64,000 bases of DNA, taken from positions 124,001-188,000 of IMG/VR virus record IMGVR_UViG_3300009430_000004. The stretch is one strand, 5' to 3'. Source of the DNA: a virus. Below, in pieces: positions 8,602 to 16,929 of this stretch; within the stretch, counting starts at the first letter, position 1, and each line of letters begins with the position of its first letter. The notes below the pieces were generated by a model, which was not told the origin of the DNA, ran no database searches, and saw nothing but the letters and a program-made list of their open reading frames with translations. The translations under genes and the position numbers were made by a program.

Positions 8602-8677
8602 GGTAAAGATGTTTGGCTTATGGATACAAAAGTTGATTACAGTACCTGGAAGGGTAATAGAACGACATAAGAAATAA
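8594..8677 (+). CDS. 27-residue basic peptide, GTG start, translationally coupled
   Basis: GTG at 8594 lies 6 nt after a perfect AAGGAGG inside the end of the upstream gene and overlaps that gene's stop. It encodes a short amphipathic, basic peptide (MNRVKMFGLWIQKLITVPGR...). An intrinsic terminator begins at the last codons. The size is small, but start signal and placement are good. Function unknown. Confidence 0.5.
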   Translation: MNRVKMFGLWIQKLITVPGRVIERHKK

Positions 8678-8706
8678 GGACTCATCGTGAGTCCTTATTT
8701 TTTTTC
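8672..8706 (+). terminator. Intrinsic terminator
   Basis: AAATAAGGACTCA/TGAGTCCTTATTT, 3-nt loop, T run. Confidence 0.9.
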
Positions 8707-8736
8707 TATGCTCCGTTATATTTTTTTCTTTTCATC

Positions 8737-8748
8737 AACATTTAATTA
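8737..8748 (+). promoter_or_regulatory. Late promoter match AACA-N6-TA
   Basis: AACATTTAATTA; ends 30 nt before the ATG at 8778. Confidence 0.65.
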
Positions 8749-8777
8749 ATTAAATAAACAGTAAAGAGGTGAGAGAT

Positions 8778-10022
8778 ATGAATTACGCAATGGCGTCAAC
8801 ATCGTTAGCTCATACGTATGGAAATATAACTGCATTTATGACTGAGTTCGTAAAAGGGTTATTCCCTAAGAATTATTTCAAAACAGTCCACATAAGTTCT
8901 TCTATTGCTTATAGGCAGTTTAACGTTTTCCAAAATACTAATAAAGAGTTTATAAAGAAAAATAAGCCTATGCTTATAATACGACCAAGAATAGATATAA
9001 GTGATAATGATACATTCCTAAATAATACTTTCCTTACAACAAGGATAGATGATACTGTAACGGATTTGGATTTTAGTAATCTTCAACCGTTTATAGAAGA
9101 CAAAGAAAAGGGTGTATTCATACGATATCTTTTAAACAGATTGAAGATGAGTTTTGACATCACTATTATCACAGAAACACAGATGGAGCAAATCAACCAG
9201 GCACATTTTATAAAGAATAGAATTAGACAGGATAGACCTTTTTTCTTGTCAACATCTCTCGAAAGTTATGTGCCTAAGGAGTTCATGCAAATGCTCTCCA
9301 AGAATATAAATGTACCAATGTACGATGAAAATAATAACATAAAACCATTCTTGGATTATGTAAACGGTACATCGGTATATCCAATAACGTATAAGATGAA
9401 AAACTCTTCAGGTAATGATGAGTTCTTTAGATTTTATCCAGCTAATTTGGATACAATTTTAACTGGTTTATCAACAGACGATGGGTCTAAAAAAGGTTTT
9501 GTTTCTGACGCATTCGCTGTTAATTTCAGTTTAACTACGGAATTTTATACCGCTGGTTTATATTATTATTTGACCACCAACAAGAAGATAATAGAGGATG
9601 TTGAAATTTCAATTTTGAATGATGATACAAGTATTATTCCTGTATTTACTGTAAGTAATATCTATGATGTGAATTTACCTCATGGGTGGAATATGTACAC
9701 AGCTCCAATGTATAAAGTAGAGGTTGATAAAGTACCTGACACAATGAATATAAGTTCTTTATTCAACCAAAGCCTAGTAAAGACTATAGCTTATCATCTT
9801 GAAAAGGGGATACCTCTATCAACCTTCATTCACACCACTGTGATGAAGGACAATACAATTTTAGACCCCACTAAAGGGGAGTATAAAATAGACTTCGAAA
9901 AAATGGAATTAATTACTTATAACACAAATAAAGTATCCACATATAGACTAATAATTCATGTGAATACTTTGTATATCAATAATTTATTGGTTGATATCTT
10001 GAGACTAGACGAAGAGAGGTGA
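8778..10022 (+). CDS. Putative virion structural protein
   Basis: 414 residues from the ATG at 8778. The upstream GTG at 8769 is rejected because AAAGAGGTG is best spaced for the ATG. Soluble, Asn/Thr/Phe-rich and beta-rich, with no catalytic motif seen. A late promoter match (8737-8748) lies 30 nt upstream. The size, composition and late signal suggest a virion component such as a tail or neck protein, without a firm family assignment. It ends 7 nt before the next gene, which is probably in the same operon. Confidence 0.6.
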   Translation: MNYAMASTSLAHTYGNITAFMTEFVKGLFPKNYFKTVHISSSIAYRQFNVFQNTNKEFIKKNKPMLIIRPRIDISDNDTFLNNTFLTTRIDDTVTDLDFSNLQPFIEDKEKGVFIRYLLNRLKMSFDITIITETQMEQINQAHFIKNRIRQDRPFFLSTSLESYVPKEFMQMLSKNINVPMYDENNNIKPFLDYVNGTSVYPITYKMKNSSGNDEFFRFYPANLDTILTGLSTDDGSKKGFVSDAFAVNFSLTTEFYTAGLYYYLTTNKKIIEDVEISILNDDTSIIPVFTVSNIYDVNLPHGWNMYTAPMYKVEVDKVPDTMNISSLFNQSLVKTIAYHLEKGIPLSTFIHTTVMKDNTILDPTKGEYKIDFEKMELITYNTNKVSTYRLIIHVNTLYINNLLVDILRLDEER

Positions 10023-10029
10023 TAACCTC

Positions 10030-10581
10030 ATGGAGGGATTCAGGATTAAAATTATGGGCAATCAAAATATATACACTAATGAGGTAAATAACTTTTATTT
10101 ACCAAGGTACACCACCGTAGTACCTATAAATAGTGCTACTGCCGATATGGCAGAAAAAATACAATTTTTAGGGTTCACCATTGAAGATTTCGATGATGAA
10201 CAAATGAGAGTAACACTTCCATATCATTGGACTCACTTTGAGGTGAGTGATGAGCAGGAAGTAATAGTTGATGTGTTAGGTAGAATACGGGTTGTTATTG
10301 ATCCACATCGAAATAAAATGGAATTACTGCGAAGATTTGGATATGCAATTAATCATGTCAATATACCTGATAAAAAGGTATCTGGAATGCAGTGTTTCAT
10401 AACCGATATGAATAAGCCTGTGACTCAAATAGATATAAACCCACAACAATATCAACAATATTTAGATGAAGCTGGAGGCTCTGTTGACAATCTATTGAAT
10501 ATTTGCATAACTCAATGTCAAAATATACTAGATAAAGAGTTTCCAGACTGGAGAAATGAATTAGCTTATTGGAATGAATAA
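10030..10581 (+). CDS. Hypothetical phage protein, probably structural operon
   Basis: 183 residues (MEGFRIKIMGNQNIY...), with no recognised domain. The ribosome binding site GAGGTGAT overlaps the stop codon of the upstream gene and can pair with ACCTC just before the ATG (GAGGT gata ACCTC), so initiation may depend on ribosomes finishing the upstream gene. A strong terminator overlaps the end of the gene. Confidence 0.65.
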   Translation: MEGFRIKIMGNQNIYTNEVNNFYLPRYTTVVPINSATADMAEKIQFLGFTIEDFDDEQMRVTLPYHWTHFEVSDEQEVIVDVLGRIRVVIDPHRNKMELLRRFGYAINHVNIPDKKVSGMQCFITDMNKPVTQIDINPQQYQQYLDEAGGSVDNLLNICITQCQNILDKEFPDWRNELAYWNE

Positions 10582-10613
10582 TTAGATGGCATCCCAGCCA
10601 TCTAATTATTTTT
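10577..10613 (+). terminator. Intrinsic terminator
   Basis: 14-bp stem AATAATTAGATGGC/GCCATCTAATTATT, then T-rich. Confidence 0.85.
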
Positions 10614-10618
10614 ATATT

Positions 10619-10630
10619 TATATATTATTA
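10619..10630 (+). promoter_or_regulatory. Early-type element TATATATTATTA (ppk1)
   Basis: Follows the terminator of the upstream gene; 43 nt before the ppk1 ATG. No CGTA at the expected distance. Confidence 0.5.
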
Positions 10631-10673
10631 CAACAGATAAAAATACAGCGTACGTTATAAGGAGGGTAAAAAA

Positions 10674-12833
10674 ATGTCACATAGTGTTGCTATAACAGAT
10701 GTTTATAGAAGAGAGCTTTCAGAGTTTAATTCTAAATTCAACGACCCAAAGTTTTATATAAATAGAGAGTTAAGTTGGATAGAGTTTAACAAGAGAGTTT
10801 TACACCAAGCACTAAGAAAAGATATTCCTCTATTGGAAAGATTAAAGTTTCTAGGTATAACTAATTCAAATCTTGATGAATTCATAATGGTGAGATTTTC
10901 ATCTGTAATGAATAGAGTTATCAATGATTCTGAGGATGAAGATATATCAGGACTTAAACCCATAGATGAGTATCAGGAATTATTGGACCAAATCATGGAA
11001 TTTAAAAGTGTTCAAGCAGACTGTTATGATAGATTATCTAAAAAGTTAATTAAGACTAATATAATAATTAGTCAATATCAACAACTGAGCAAGAAGGAAA
11101 AGGAGCATGCAGAGAAGCTATTCTATAAAAATATCTTCCCATTACTAACTCCTATCACCTATGACACGACTAAAGATTTTCCATTGATAAGGTCTAAGCA
11201 ACTTAATATAGTTGTAGCATTAGAAGACAGAAAAAATGCTAATCTAAATGTAATCTCGATAATTCCCATTGATAGTGGATTGGATAGATTATATAAGATT
11301 GAAACCGACAATAAAGACGAGGATATTAAGTATATTTTATTAGAAGAGATAATTCATGCGTTCCTAAATAAGATATTCGTTAATAAGAATATCATATATA
11401 GTGGATGTATGAGAATTCTAAGGGAGGCTAATATTGAATTAGAACACAATAAAGACGTCTATATAATAGATAGGATGAAGCAAACCCTTATTCAAAGAGA
11501 GTTTAGTCGTCCGATATTCATGGATGTTCATGAGTCAATTCCTAGACATGTCCTAAAGATATTGACTAAGATATTTGATGTTGATAAGAAGCATGTCTTC
11601 AAATCAAAAGGTTTAGTAGACCCATCATTCTTAGCATCAATGCCTATAAAGAGCCATGCTTTGGAATACGAACACTTTGAACCACAATACCCTCAAGAGT
11701 TAATAGGTGAACATGATATGTTTACAGCCATAGATACAAATGACATAATCCTACATCATCCATATGAAAGCTTTGGACCTGTTATAAAATTCCTGGAACA
11801 TGCTGCTCAAGATGATAGTGTTTTAGTAATAAAACAAACTCTTTATAGAGTATCATCATATGAGTCACCAATAGTTGAAGCTTTATGTAAAGCTGCACAG
11901 AATGGTAAACAGGTTAGTGTTCTATTAGAGATTAAGGCTAGATTTGATGAAGATAGGAATATGTCCCTGATTGAGAAATTGAAATTATCTGGTTGTAAAA
12001 TAATCTATGGAGTTGAAGAGTTAAAAACTCACTGTAAGTTAATTCTTGTGGTTAGAAAAACAAGTAAAGGATTAAAGACATATTGTCATATAGGAACTGG
12101 TAATTATAATGATAAGACAGCAAAGATTTATACAGACTTATCTTATTTCACTTCAAATAATAAGATAGGTGAAGACCTGTTGTCAATATTTAATATATTA
12201 TCAGGATTTTCAGAACCTGCGAGTGAAGGAAACAAAATATTCTTCTCTCCATTCAATCTTAGAAGCAAATTATATACTCTGATTGATAGAGAGATAGAAA
12301 ATGCACGAAAGGGAAAGAAAGCATTTATAACTCTTAAATTAAATTCTCTATCTGATAAAGGAATGATACGGAAATTATACCAAGCTGCTTCATTCGGTGT
12401 TAAGATAACAATATTCTGTCGAGGAGTTTGTTCAATGAAACCTATCAATAAGAATATAACAATTAAAAGTCTTATAGGTAGATACCTTGAGCATAGTAGA
12501 ATATATTACTTTTACAATAATGATAAGTCTGAGATTTATATATCAAGTGCAGACTTGTTAACAAGAAACTTGGACAGAAGAGTAGAACTCTTAGTACCAT
12601 TAACAGATAGTGAAGTTAGGACAAAATTATTTGGCATTATAAGTGCTTATTTCAAAGACACTTGTAATACCTATATCATGAATTATAAGGGAGAGTATCA
12701 GCTATTAGCCAAGGAAGAATGTTTTAATCTGCATGAGTTCTTTATGGATGAAGCTATTAATAACTATAAGCTGAGAAATATTCCCAAGATAACATTTAAA
12801 AATAAAAAGAAATATGGGGATAGCAATGTTTAA
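10674..12833 (+). CDS. ppk1: Polyphosphate kinase (PPK1 family)
   Basis: 719 residues, close to the usual length of bacterial PPK1 (E. coli 688). It makes polyphosphate reversibly from ATP through a phosphohistidine. The N-terminal domain carries the family signature NRELSWIEFNKRVL, then LLERLKFLGITNSNLDEF. The catalytic half has RFDEDRNM, GVEELKTHCKL with the expected phosphorylated His453, then YCHIGTGNYNDKTA with His472, spaced 19 residues as in E. coli (435/454). The C-terminal domain has SSADLLTRNLDRRVELLVP. All hallmark residues are intact, so it is probably active. An early-type TATATATTATTA motif lies at 10619 and a good ribosome binding site (AAGGAGG) precedes the ATG. A PPK1 inside a phage genome is unusual. 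Confidence 0.95.
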   Translation: MSHSVAITDVYRRELSEFNSKFNDPKFYINRELSWIEFNKRVLHQALRKDIPLLERLKFLGITNSNLDEFIMVRFSSVMNRVINDSEDEDISGLKPIDEYQELLDQIMEFKSVQADCYDRLSKKLIKTNIIISQYQQLSKKEKEHAEKLFYKNIFPLLTPITYDTTKDFPLIRSKQLNIVVALEDRKNANLNVISIIPIDSGLDRLYKIETDNKDEDIKYILLEEIIHAFLNKIFVNKNIIYSGCMRILREANIELEHNKDVYIIDRMKQTLIQREFSRPIFMDVHESIPRHVLKILTKIFDVDKKHVFKSKGLVDPSFLASMPIKSHALEYEHFEPQYPQELIGEHDMFTAIDTNDIILHHPYESFGPVIKFLEHAAQDDSVLVIKQTLYRVSSYESPIVEALCKAAQNGKQVSVLLEIKARFDEDRNMSLIEKLKLSGCKIIYGVEELKTHCKLILVVRKTSKGLKTYCHIGTGNYNDKTAKIYTDLSYFTSNNKIGEDLLSIFNILSGFSEPASEGNKIFFSPFNLRSKLYTLIDREIENARKGKKAFITLKLNSLSDKGMIRKLYQAASFGVKITIFCRGVCSMKPINKNITIKSLIGRYLEHSRIYYFYNNDKSEIYISSADLLTRNLDRRVELLVPLTDSEVRTKLFGIISAYFKDTCNTYIMNYKGEYQLLAKEECFNLHEFFMDEAINNYKLRNIPKITFKNKKKYGDSNV

Positions 12834-13161
12834 AAAGATTCAATTATTACTACTGAAATTTAAACTGAGAATGTATGAGAGTGAAGCTAAATGGTATGAG
12901 GAGAGAGGTTGTTATGATGACTGGTATCATGAACATGGAATACCGAATCTAAAAAGGGATATTAAGGAGCTTGAAATAACTATCAAGAATCCTCAGCAAA
13001 GGACATTTTGTTATTGCCCTAATGAAGAATGTAATAATGAATTAATTAGTAGTGATAGTTTTGTAAGTGACGATGAGGTCGTCACTTACATATGCACAAA
13101 ATGTGGCACTGTATCTAAATGGTATTTTGATGCACCGTGTCCAATACTAATAAAGGAATAA
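12826..13161 (+). CDS. Zinc-ribbon protein
   Basis: 111 residues from the ATG at 12826, overlapping the ppk1 stop codon (an in-frame ATG also exists at 12814). A basic helical N-terminal half is followed by a likely zinc ribbon: CYCPNEEC around residue 64 and CTKCG around residue 95. The overlap with ppk1 indicates co-translation and possibly a related task, though that is inference. A bidirectional terminator follows. Confidence 0.65.
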   Translation: MFKKIQLLLLKFKLRMYESEAKWYEERGCYDDWYHEHGIPNLKRDIKELEITIKNPQQRTFCYCPNEECNNELISSDSFVSDDEVVTYICTKCGTVSKWYFDAPCPILIKE

Positions 13162-13166
13162 AAAGA

Positions 13167-13199
13167 TGAGATGTGTATATTACACATCTCATTTTTTTT
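13167..13199. terminator. Terminator between convergent genes
   Basis: TGAGATGTGTA/TACACATCTCA, 3-nt loop; T run on the plus side and an A-rich flank for the minus side. Confidence 0.85.
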
Positions 13200-13599
13200 C
13201 CTCTTTGTCGTCTTTTTTCTCAGTAGGGGAATCTTGGTCTGAAATACTCGAAAAATCTATCTTAATACCCTTTTTGATTTTTATAGCAGTCTCAACGAGC
13301 TTGATACACTTTGCTAACGTTGTAACATTTCCAAATAATTCAAATCCAAGTATACCGCTTATGAAAGCAAAGAATATTATTGTACTTACGTTTAATTTTG
13401 ATAACCACGTCGACTCCAAAAATATGAAGAGGAACGCAGTCCAGATTGCCCCTATTAACATTCTACATAGTCTCATCCTAGGTTCCTTATTGGTCATAGT
13501 GTCATATAGGTCCTTTATAAATGCACCAAAGAAACCGATCATGAAGTAGAATAACAGATTAATAGCAATTGTCATTAAATCTGCATAATTTAATTGCAT
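13189..13599 (-). CDS. Putative holin-like membrane protein
   Basis: 136 residues with an N-terminal hydrophobic segment (about 8-29), a polar segment (DLYDTMTNKEPR), two further hydrophobic stretches (about 46-62 and 70-92), and a highly charged C-terminal tail ending in EKKDDKEEKK. Three short transmembrane segments and a charged tail are typical of phage holins, which permeabilise the cell membrane for endolysin access. No sequence family is identified with certainty and the gene is not next to the amidases, so the role is inferred. A late promoter match is at 13676-13687. Confidence 0.5.
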   Translation of the reverse strand: MQLNYADLMTIAINLLFYFMIGFFGAFIKDLYDTMTNKEPRMRLCRMLIGAIWTAFLFIFLESTWLSKLNVSTIIFFAFISGILGFELFGNVTTLAKCIKLVETAIKIKKGIKIDFSSISDQDSPTEKKDDKEEKK

Positions 13600-13675
13600 A
13601 TTACTCAGAACCCCTTCCCTTTAAGAAAAAACCTATTATTCTTTGTATTAACACAAGAGGGTAAAAAGTTTTTCC

Positions 13676-13687
13676 TAAAAAAGTGTT
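13676..13687 (-). promoter_or_regulatory. Late promoter match AACA-N6-TA
   Basis: Minus-strand AACACTTTTTTA; 77 nt before the holin-like gene, farther than usual. Confidence 0.45.
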
Positions 13688-13730
13688 ATTTCTAATCATT
13701 TATACAAACCACAGTAAAAAGATATCCTTG

Positions 13731-14717
13731 TTAATCCTTTTTATTTTGCAAAATATATAAGTCATAAAGCTTATTATAAATAAATATCAGAGCGATTATT
13801 GCCAGTAGCATCAGAGCACTCATTGTCACAACTGTTATGTCCTTTATTAAAAGTCTTGTAGTGTAGTATCTGATAATTTCTGATTTTCGCTCATCTAGAT
13901 ATTTAAAATTATTGATATGTGATTTCTTTATTTGGTCATATAAATTAAAACCCTGGGTAATGATAATTTTATCATTCTCATTCTTTATACCACCAGATCC
14001 TATATCAGGTATACCAAATATGTCACCTCTACGTGTTATATATGAAGGAGTAAGAAATTCATAGGTTTTCAATCCTTCTATTCCCTCACTGTCAAACACC
14101 TCTTTTAATGCATCTAGTGTCATACTCGTTATCATTTTATGTTTAGGATTTTCCGACGGTAAGAATTCCCAGAAAATTATCTTATCTGACATTATAAGTA
14201 TTTCATCTACAGCAGCTTTAGCTAGTTTTTTATTAGCATGCATGTCATATTCAATATCCCAGGTTCTCTTATCACCAAACTTACTACAATTAGGTGAGAA
14301 ATCACCATTTATACCCCACGGCAAAGCAGCCCATGGGTCATTATTGTCATTTTCTATACCATTTAAATACACCCCTGTAAAATTAGCCCTGATTATTTCA
14401 GAGAATTTAGTATTCGGTATATTATTATCCAACTCATATTTGAGTTTATCCAAATCAGGATATGCCTGACGGAGTTGTTTTTCGATGTTAGTGGCTAATT
14501 CTTTACTCTGCATTAAAGATTTCTGACGATTTTCTTCAATAAGAGTAGTAACTAATTTCCACTCCATTTCTCGAACAACTTCAAGCCGTCTTTGACGATC
14601 CATCATCTCACTATTAACATCCACCTTATACAAATAGAAATTTGTTGATAGAAGTATCAACAAAATTAGAATTGTTGGCAGAATCGCATTAACGATTTTC
14701 TTCATCATATTACTCAT
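13731..14717 (-). CDS. Two-TM membrane protein with large extracytoplasmic domain
   Basis: 328 residues from the ATG at 14717 (MSNMMKKIVNAILPT). The frame is open further upstream, but that would start inside a terminator hairpin. One TM lies at about residues 6-26 and a second near the C terminus (about 292-316), with a charged coiled-coil-prone segment and a roughly 250-residue domain between them. This is the layout of a sensor-type extracytoplasmic module without cytoplasmic output domain. It might act in lysis, adsorption or superinfection exclusion; none of these is shown. A late promoter match lies at 14778-14789. Confidence 0.6.
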   Translation of the reverse strand: MSNMMKKIVNAILPTILILLILLSTNFYLYKVDVNSEMMDRQRRLEVVREMEWKLVTTLIEENRQKSLMQSKELATNIEKQLRQAYPDLDKLKYELDNNIPNTKFSEIIRANFTGVYLNGIENDNNDPWAALPWGINGDFSPNCSKFGDKRTWDIEYDMHANKKLAKAAVDEILIMSDKIIFWEFLPSENPKHKMITSMTLDALKEVFDSEGIEGLKTYEFLTPSYITRRGDIFGIPDIGSGGIKNENDKIIITQGFNLYDQIKKSHINNFKYLDERKSEIIRYYTTRLLIKDITVVTMSALMLLAIIALIFIYNKLYDLYILQNKKD

Positions 14718-14777
14718 TTCCTCCCTTAGACAAAGGATAAGAAAACTTGCGGTTTGTAGTTTTGTATTTCTATCTTT

Positions 14778-14789
14778 TACTTTAATGTT
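14778..14789 (-). promoter_or_regulatory. Late promoter match AACA-N6-TA
   Basis: Minus-strand AACATTAAAGTA between the terminator at 14801-14831 and the membrane protein gene; 61 nt before the ATG at 14717. Confidence 0.55.
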
Positions 14790-14800
14790 GACAAAAGATA

Positions 14801-14831
14801 ATGACTGGATATCATTTAGATATCCAGTCAT
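14801..14831 (-). terminator. Terminator hairpin
   Basis: 13-bp stem ATGACTGGATATC/GATATCCAGTCAT at the end of the tail operon; the minus-side T run is short. Confidence 0.65.
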
Positions 14832-14834
14832 TTT

Positions 14835-15512
14835 TTATACATGTGCTATATATATTTCCCCGAGCTCAGCACCAGCAATATAGTCAAATTTAGTTAGGAT
14901 AAATCTGACTTTAATACCCCAATTTGCTGAGGTTTTATTAACATTAGAGAATCTATACATTGTTTTATTGTTAAATGCTACAGTCATATCTTCCCATGTT
15001 GGAGCAGCATCAAAAGCATTATTGCATACTAAAACTTGTACTCCAACTAAACCAGGGTTAATTTTTTTTATCCTAGCATCAACTTTAACTCTAGTTGGCA
15101 TTATTGAAGTCTGTATAGCATTCTTAGTGTCAACATTTATTGACGTTATAGTCGATATTAACACTGGTGAAGATTGATATATAACTCCACCTTCATTAAT
15201 TGTGACTCTTACAAATTTCACTGAATTTTCAGCAGGGTATTGAAATGTTACCCTAAAACTTTTATTCAAATCCGCTGGTAGTATATTAGGAGCACTATGA
15301 CTTGCAGCCCAAGCACCATTAAAAACTTCCAACCCTGTTATAGCTACAGGAAAAGGATTATTAAATTCACTATTATCAGCCATTAGAATACCCACTGATG
15401 CCGAAGCAACCTGTTGTGTTAAATGACGCAAAGTAAATTCCACTTGTACAGGACCATTAGGTACTACTCTCAATATACCATCAATTGGTTTTAAAATTTC
15501 TAATTTAGGCAT
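14835..15512 (-). CDS. Putative tail-associated protein, beta-sandwich-like
   Basis: 225 residues from the second ATG (15512), which is 9 nt from GGAGG. Val/Ile/Asn-rich alternating strands (for example FTLRHLTQQVASASVGILMA) suggest one or two immunoglobulin-like domains. It is last in a three-gene minus-strand cluster with 8-nt and 14-nt spacing, followed by a hairpin terminator. A tail or fibre-associated role is inferred from neighbours. Confidence 0.55.
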   Translation of the reverse strand: MPKLEILKPIDGILRVVPNGPVQVEFTLRHLTQQVASASVGILMADNSEFNNPFPVAITGLEVFNGAWAASHSAPNILPADLNKSFRVTFQYPAENSVKFVRVTINEGGVIYQSSPVLISTITSINVDTKNAIQTSIMPTRVKVDARIKKINPGLVGVQVLVCNNAFDAAPTWEDMTVAFNNKTMYRFSNVNKTSANWGIKVRFILTKFDYIAGAELGEIYIAHV

Positions 15513-15526
15513 ATACATTCACCTCC

Positions 15527-16198
15527 CTACATAATTATTTTCCCAGGCATAAATGCTCCTGAGTATATAGTAACGTTATCCGCCGTTATCAAATCGTCAA
15601 CGTATAAATGATTCAACTTGATAGGCTTTGGGAAATAAGAAGATAATTGATATACTATACTCAATACATCTTCAACTACAGAGTCTTTATTAGCCTCTAT
15701 ATTGATACCCATAGTCATCAAGTGATTGGTAAGTGTTGACCTTGAGTTGTAATCAGTAAATACTTCATCAGTTGTTGTTATAGGTAATACAACTGCGTAT
15801 GATCCGTTTTCTAATTTAACCTTTTGGAATGCCGCATACTTTCCATCACCTTTATCCTGATATTGTTCATACCATATAATATTGGCAGGTTCATCAGGTT
15901 GTGTTGTTTTAAGTTGCACCATCTTTTTATTAACTTTTTTACCTGTAATATATTCACTTACAGTATCCTCCACCCATCTGGTATGGTTGAATACTCCTGT
16001 TACACCATCCTCCTGACATCTAAATAATTCAAACCTATGAGTTGAATTATTATAAACCATTGTCAGGTCAGTTCTATTATATATTTTATTCTGATTGTAA
16101 GGTTTAACCTCTAAATCTCCAAATATATAAGAATTTAATAGTTGGATTAGATTAGGGTTAGTATTCTGTAAATTCTTTATAAGTCTTAAACTAGGCAT
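15527..16198 (-). CDS. Tail-associated protein with adaptor-like YNRTD...VTGVFN...W motif
   Basis: 223 residues, start at 16198 (MPSLRLIKN) after a G-rich ribosome binding site. Residues about 36-82 carry Y-N-R-T-D-L, FELFRCQEDGVTGVFN and a Trp. The same arrangement (Y-R-N-D-V, LHVCKKESVTGVFN, W) occurs in the protein at 39784-40272, so the two share a small domain, probably a carbohydrate-binding or attachment module of tail proteins. It is the second gene of the 16830-14835 operon. Confidence 0.6.
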   Translation of the reverse strand: MPSLRLIKNLQNTNPNLIQLLNSYIFGDLEVKPYNQNKIYNRTDLTMVYNNSTHRFELFRCQEDGVTGVFNHTRWVEDTVSEYITGKKVNKKMVQLKTTQPDEPANIIWYEQYQDKGDGKYAAFQKVKLENGSYAVVLPITTTDEVFTDYNSRSTLTNHLMTMGINIEANKDSVVEDVLSIVYQLSSYFPKPIKLNHLYVDDLITADNVTIYSGAFMPGKIIM

Positions 16199-16212
16199 TT
16201 CTCCCACCCCCT

Positions 16213-16830
16213 TTATTCTACGACTATTAAGATACTATGGAGAATATTCCTGATAGGCAAATCTCCATTTCTTGCATCTTTTGTTATATTTATAGCTTCG
16301 ATTGAAACCTGATATAGTAGAGCTGTATCTGCACTATAATAATCGAATGGAGTAATTATCATACCGTTCAATTCACTGATGGGTTTAGTTATTGTAAAAA
16401 CTTGTTCAAACGCCCCATTTTTAAATTTGACATCTATCGAAATAGTTGGTTCATACTCTACTAAAGTATCAGAATCTGTTAATACAAGTGAGTCCATATC
16501 TATGGACACTAACATTTTTCTCACATTGTTAGGTTTAATCATAATAGGCGTATTCATTATAGGAGAGTATGTTCCTATAACCTCAGGTAATTCCACACCA
16601 TCAAGTTGTAGTGAGAACATCTCACCATAAATATTTAGATTATATGACATTAGAGTCACATGGTCTATATGCTGATTTAACCTAGCCAAACTATCATATG
16701 AGATTACATCACCAGTATTTGTTTTAATTGATATTTGTCCTGTTTCTTTATGAATCATAACTTCTTGCGGTAATGCTTCTGCCTTATGTCTTCTTGATAA
16801 CATAGACACTGCGAAACGGTTTAAAAGCAT
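16213..16830 (-). CDS. Putative tail/virion protein
   Basis: 205 residues (MLLNRFAVSML...), beta-rich with no catalytic motifs. The ribosome binding site is AGAGGTG. A clear late promoter match (16863-16874) lies 33 nt upstream, which makes this the first gene of a three-gene late operon. Structural role inferred. Confidence 0.55.
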   Translation of the reverse strand: MLLNRFAVSMLSRRHKAEALPQEVMIHKETGQISIKTNTGDVISYDSLARLNQHIDHVTLMSYNLNIYGEMFSLQLDGVELPEVIGTYSPIMNTPIMIKPNNVRKMLVSIDMDSLVLTDSDTLVEYEPTISIDVKFKNGAFEQVFTITKPISELNGMIITPFDYYSADTALLYQVSIEAINITKDARNGDLPIRNILHSILIVVE

Positions 16831-16862
16831 AGTTTTTCACCTCTTTTTCACTAACTTATTTT

Positions 16863-16874
16863 TATTATAATGTT
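16863..16874 (-). promoter_or_regulatory. Late promoter match AACA-N6-TA
   Basis: Minus-strand AACATTATAATA; ends 33 nt before the ATG at 16830, first gene of a three-gene tail operon. Confidence 0.7.
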
Positions 16875-16893
16875 TTAATATACAAAATAAAGT

Positions 16894-16922
16894 CTCCATA
16901 CTAACGTTTCATTAGTATGGAG
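16894..16922 (-). terminator. Terminator hairpin
   Basis: CTCCATACTAA/TTAGTATGGAG behind the 882-residue protein gene, followed on the minus strand by ACTTTATTTTG. Confidence 0.7.
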
Positions 16923-16929
16923 AATATTA

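Noticed and set aside
13166-13549. Plus-strand frame of 127 codons opposite the holin-like gene
   Set aside because: Begins in the terminator hairpin and lacks a ribosome binding site; the minus-strand frame has a better start and membrane pattern.
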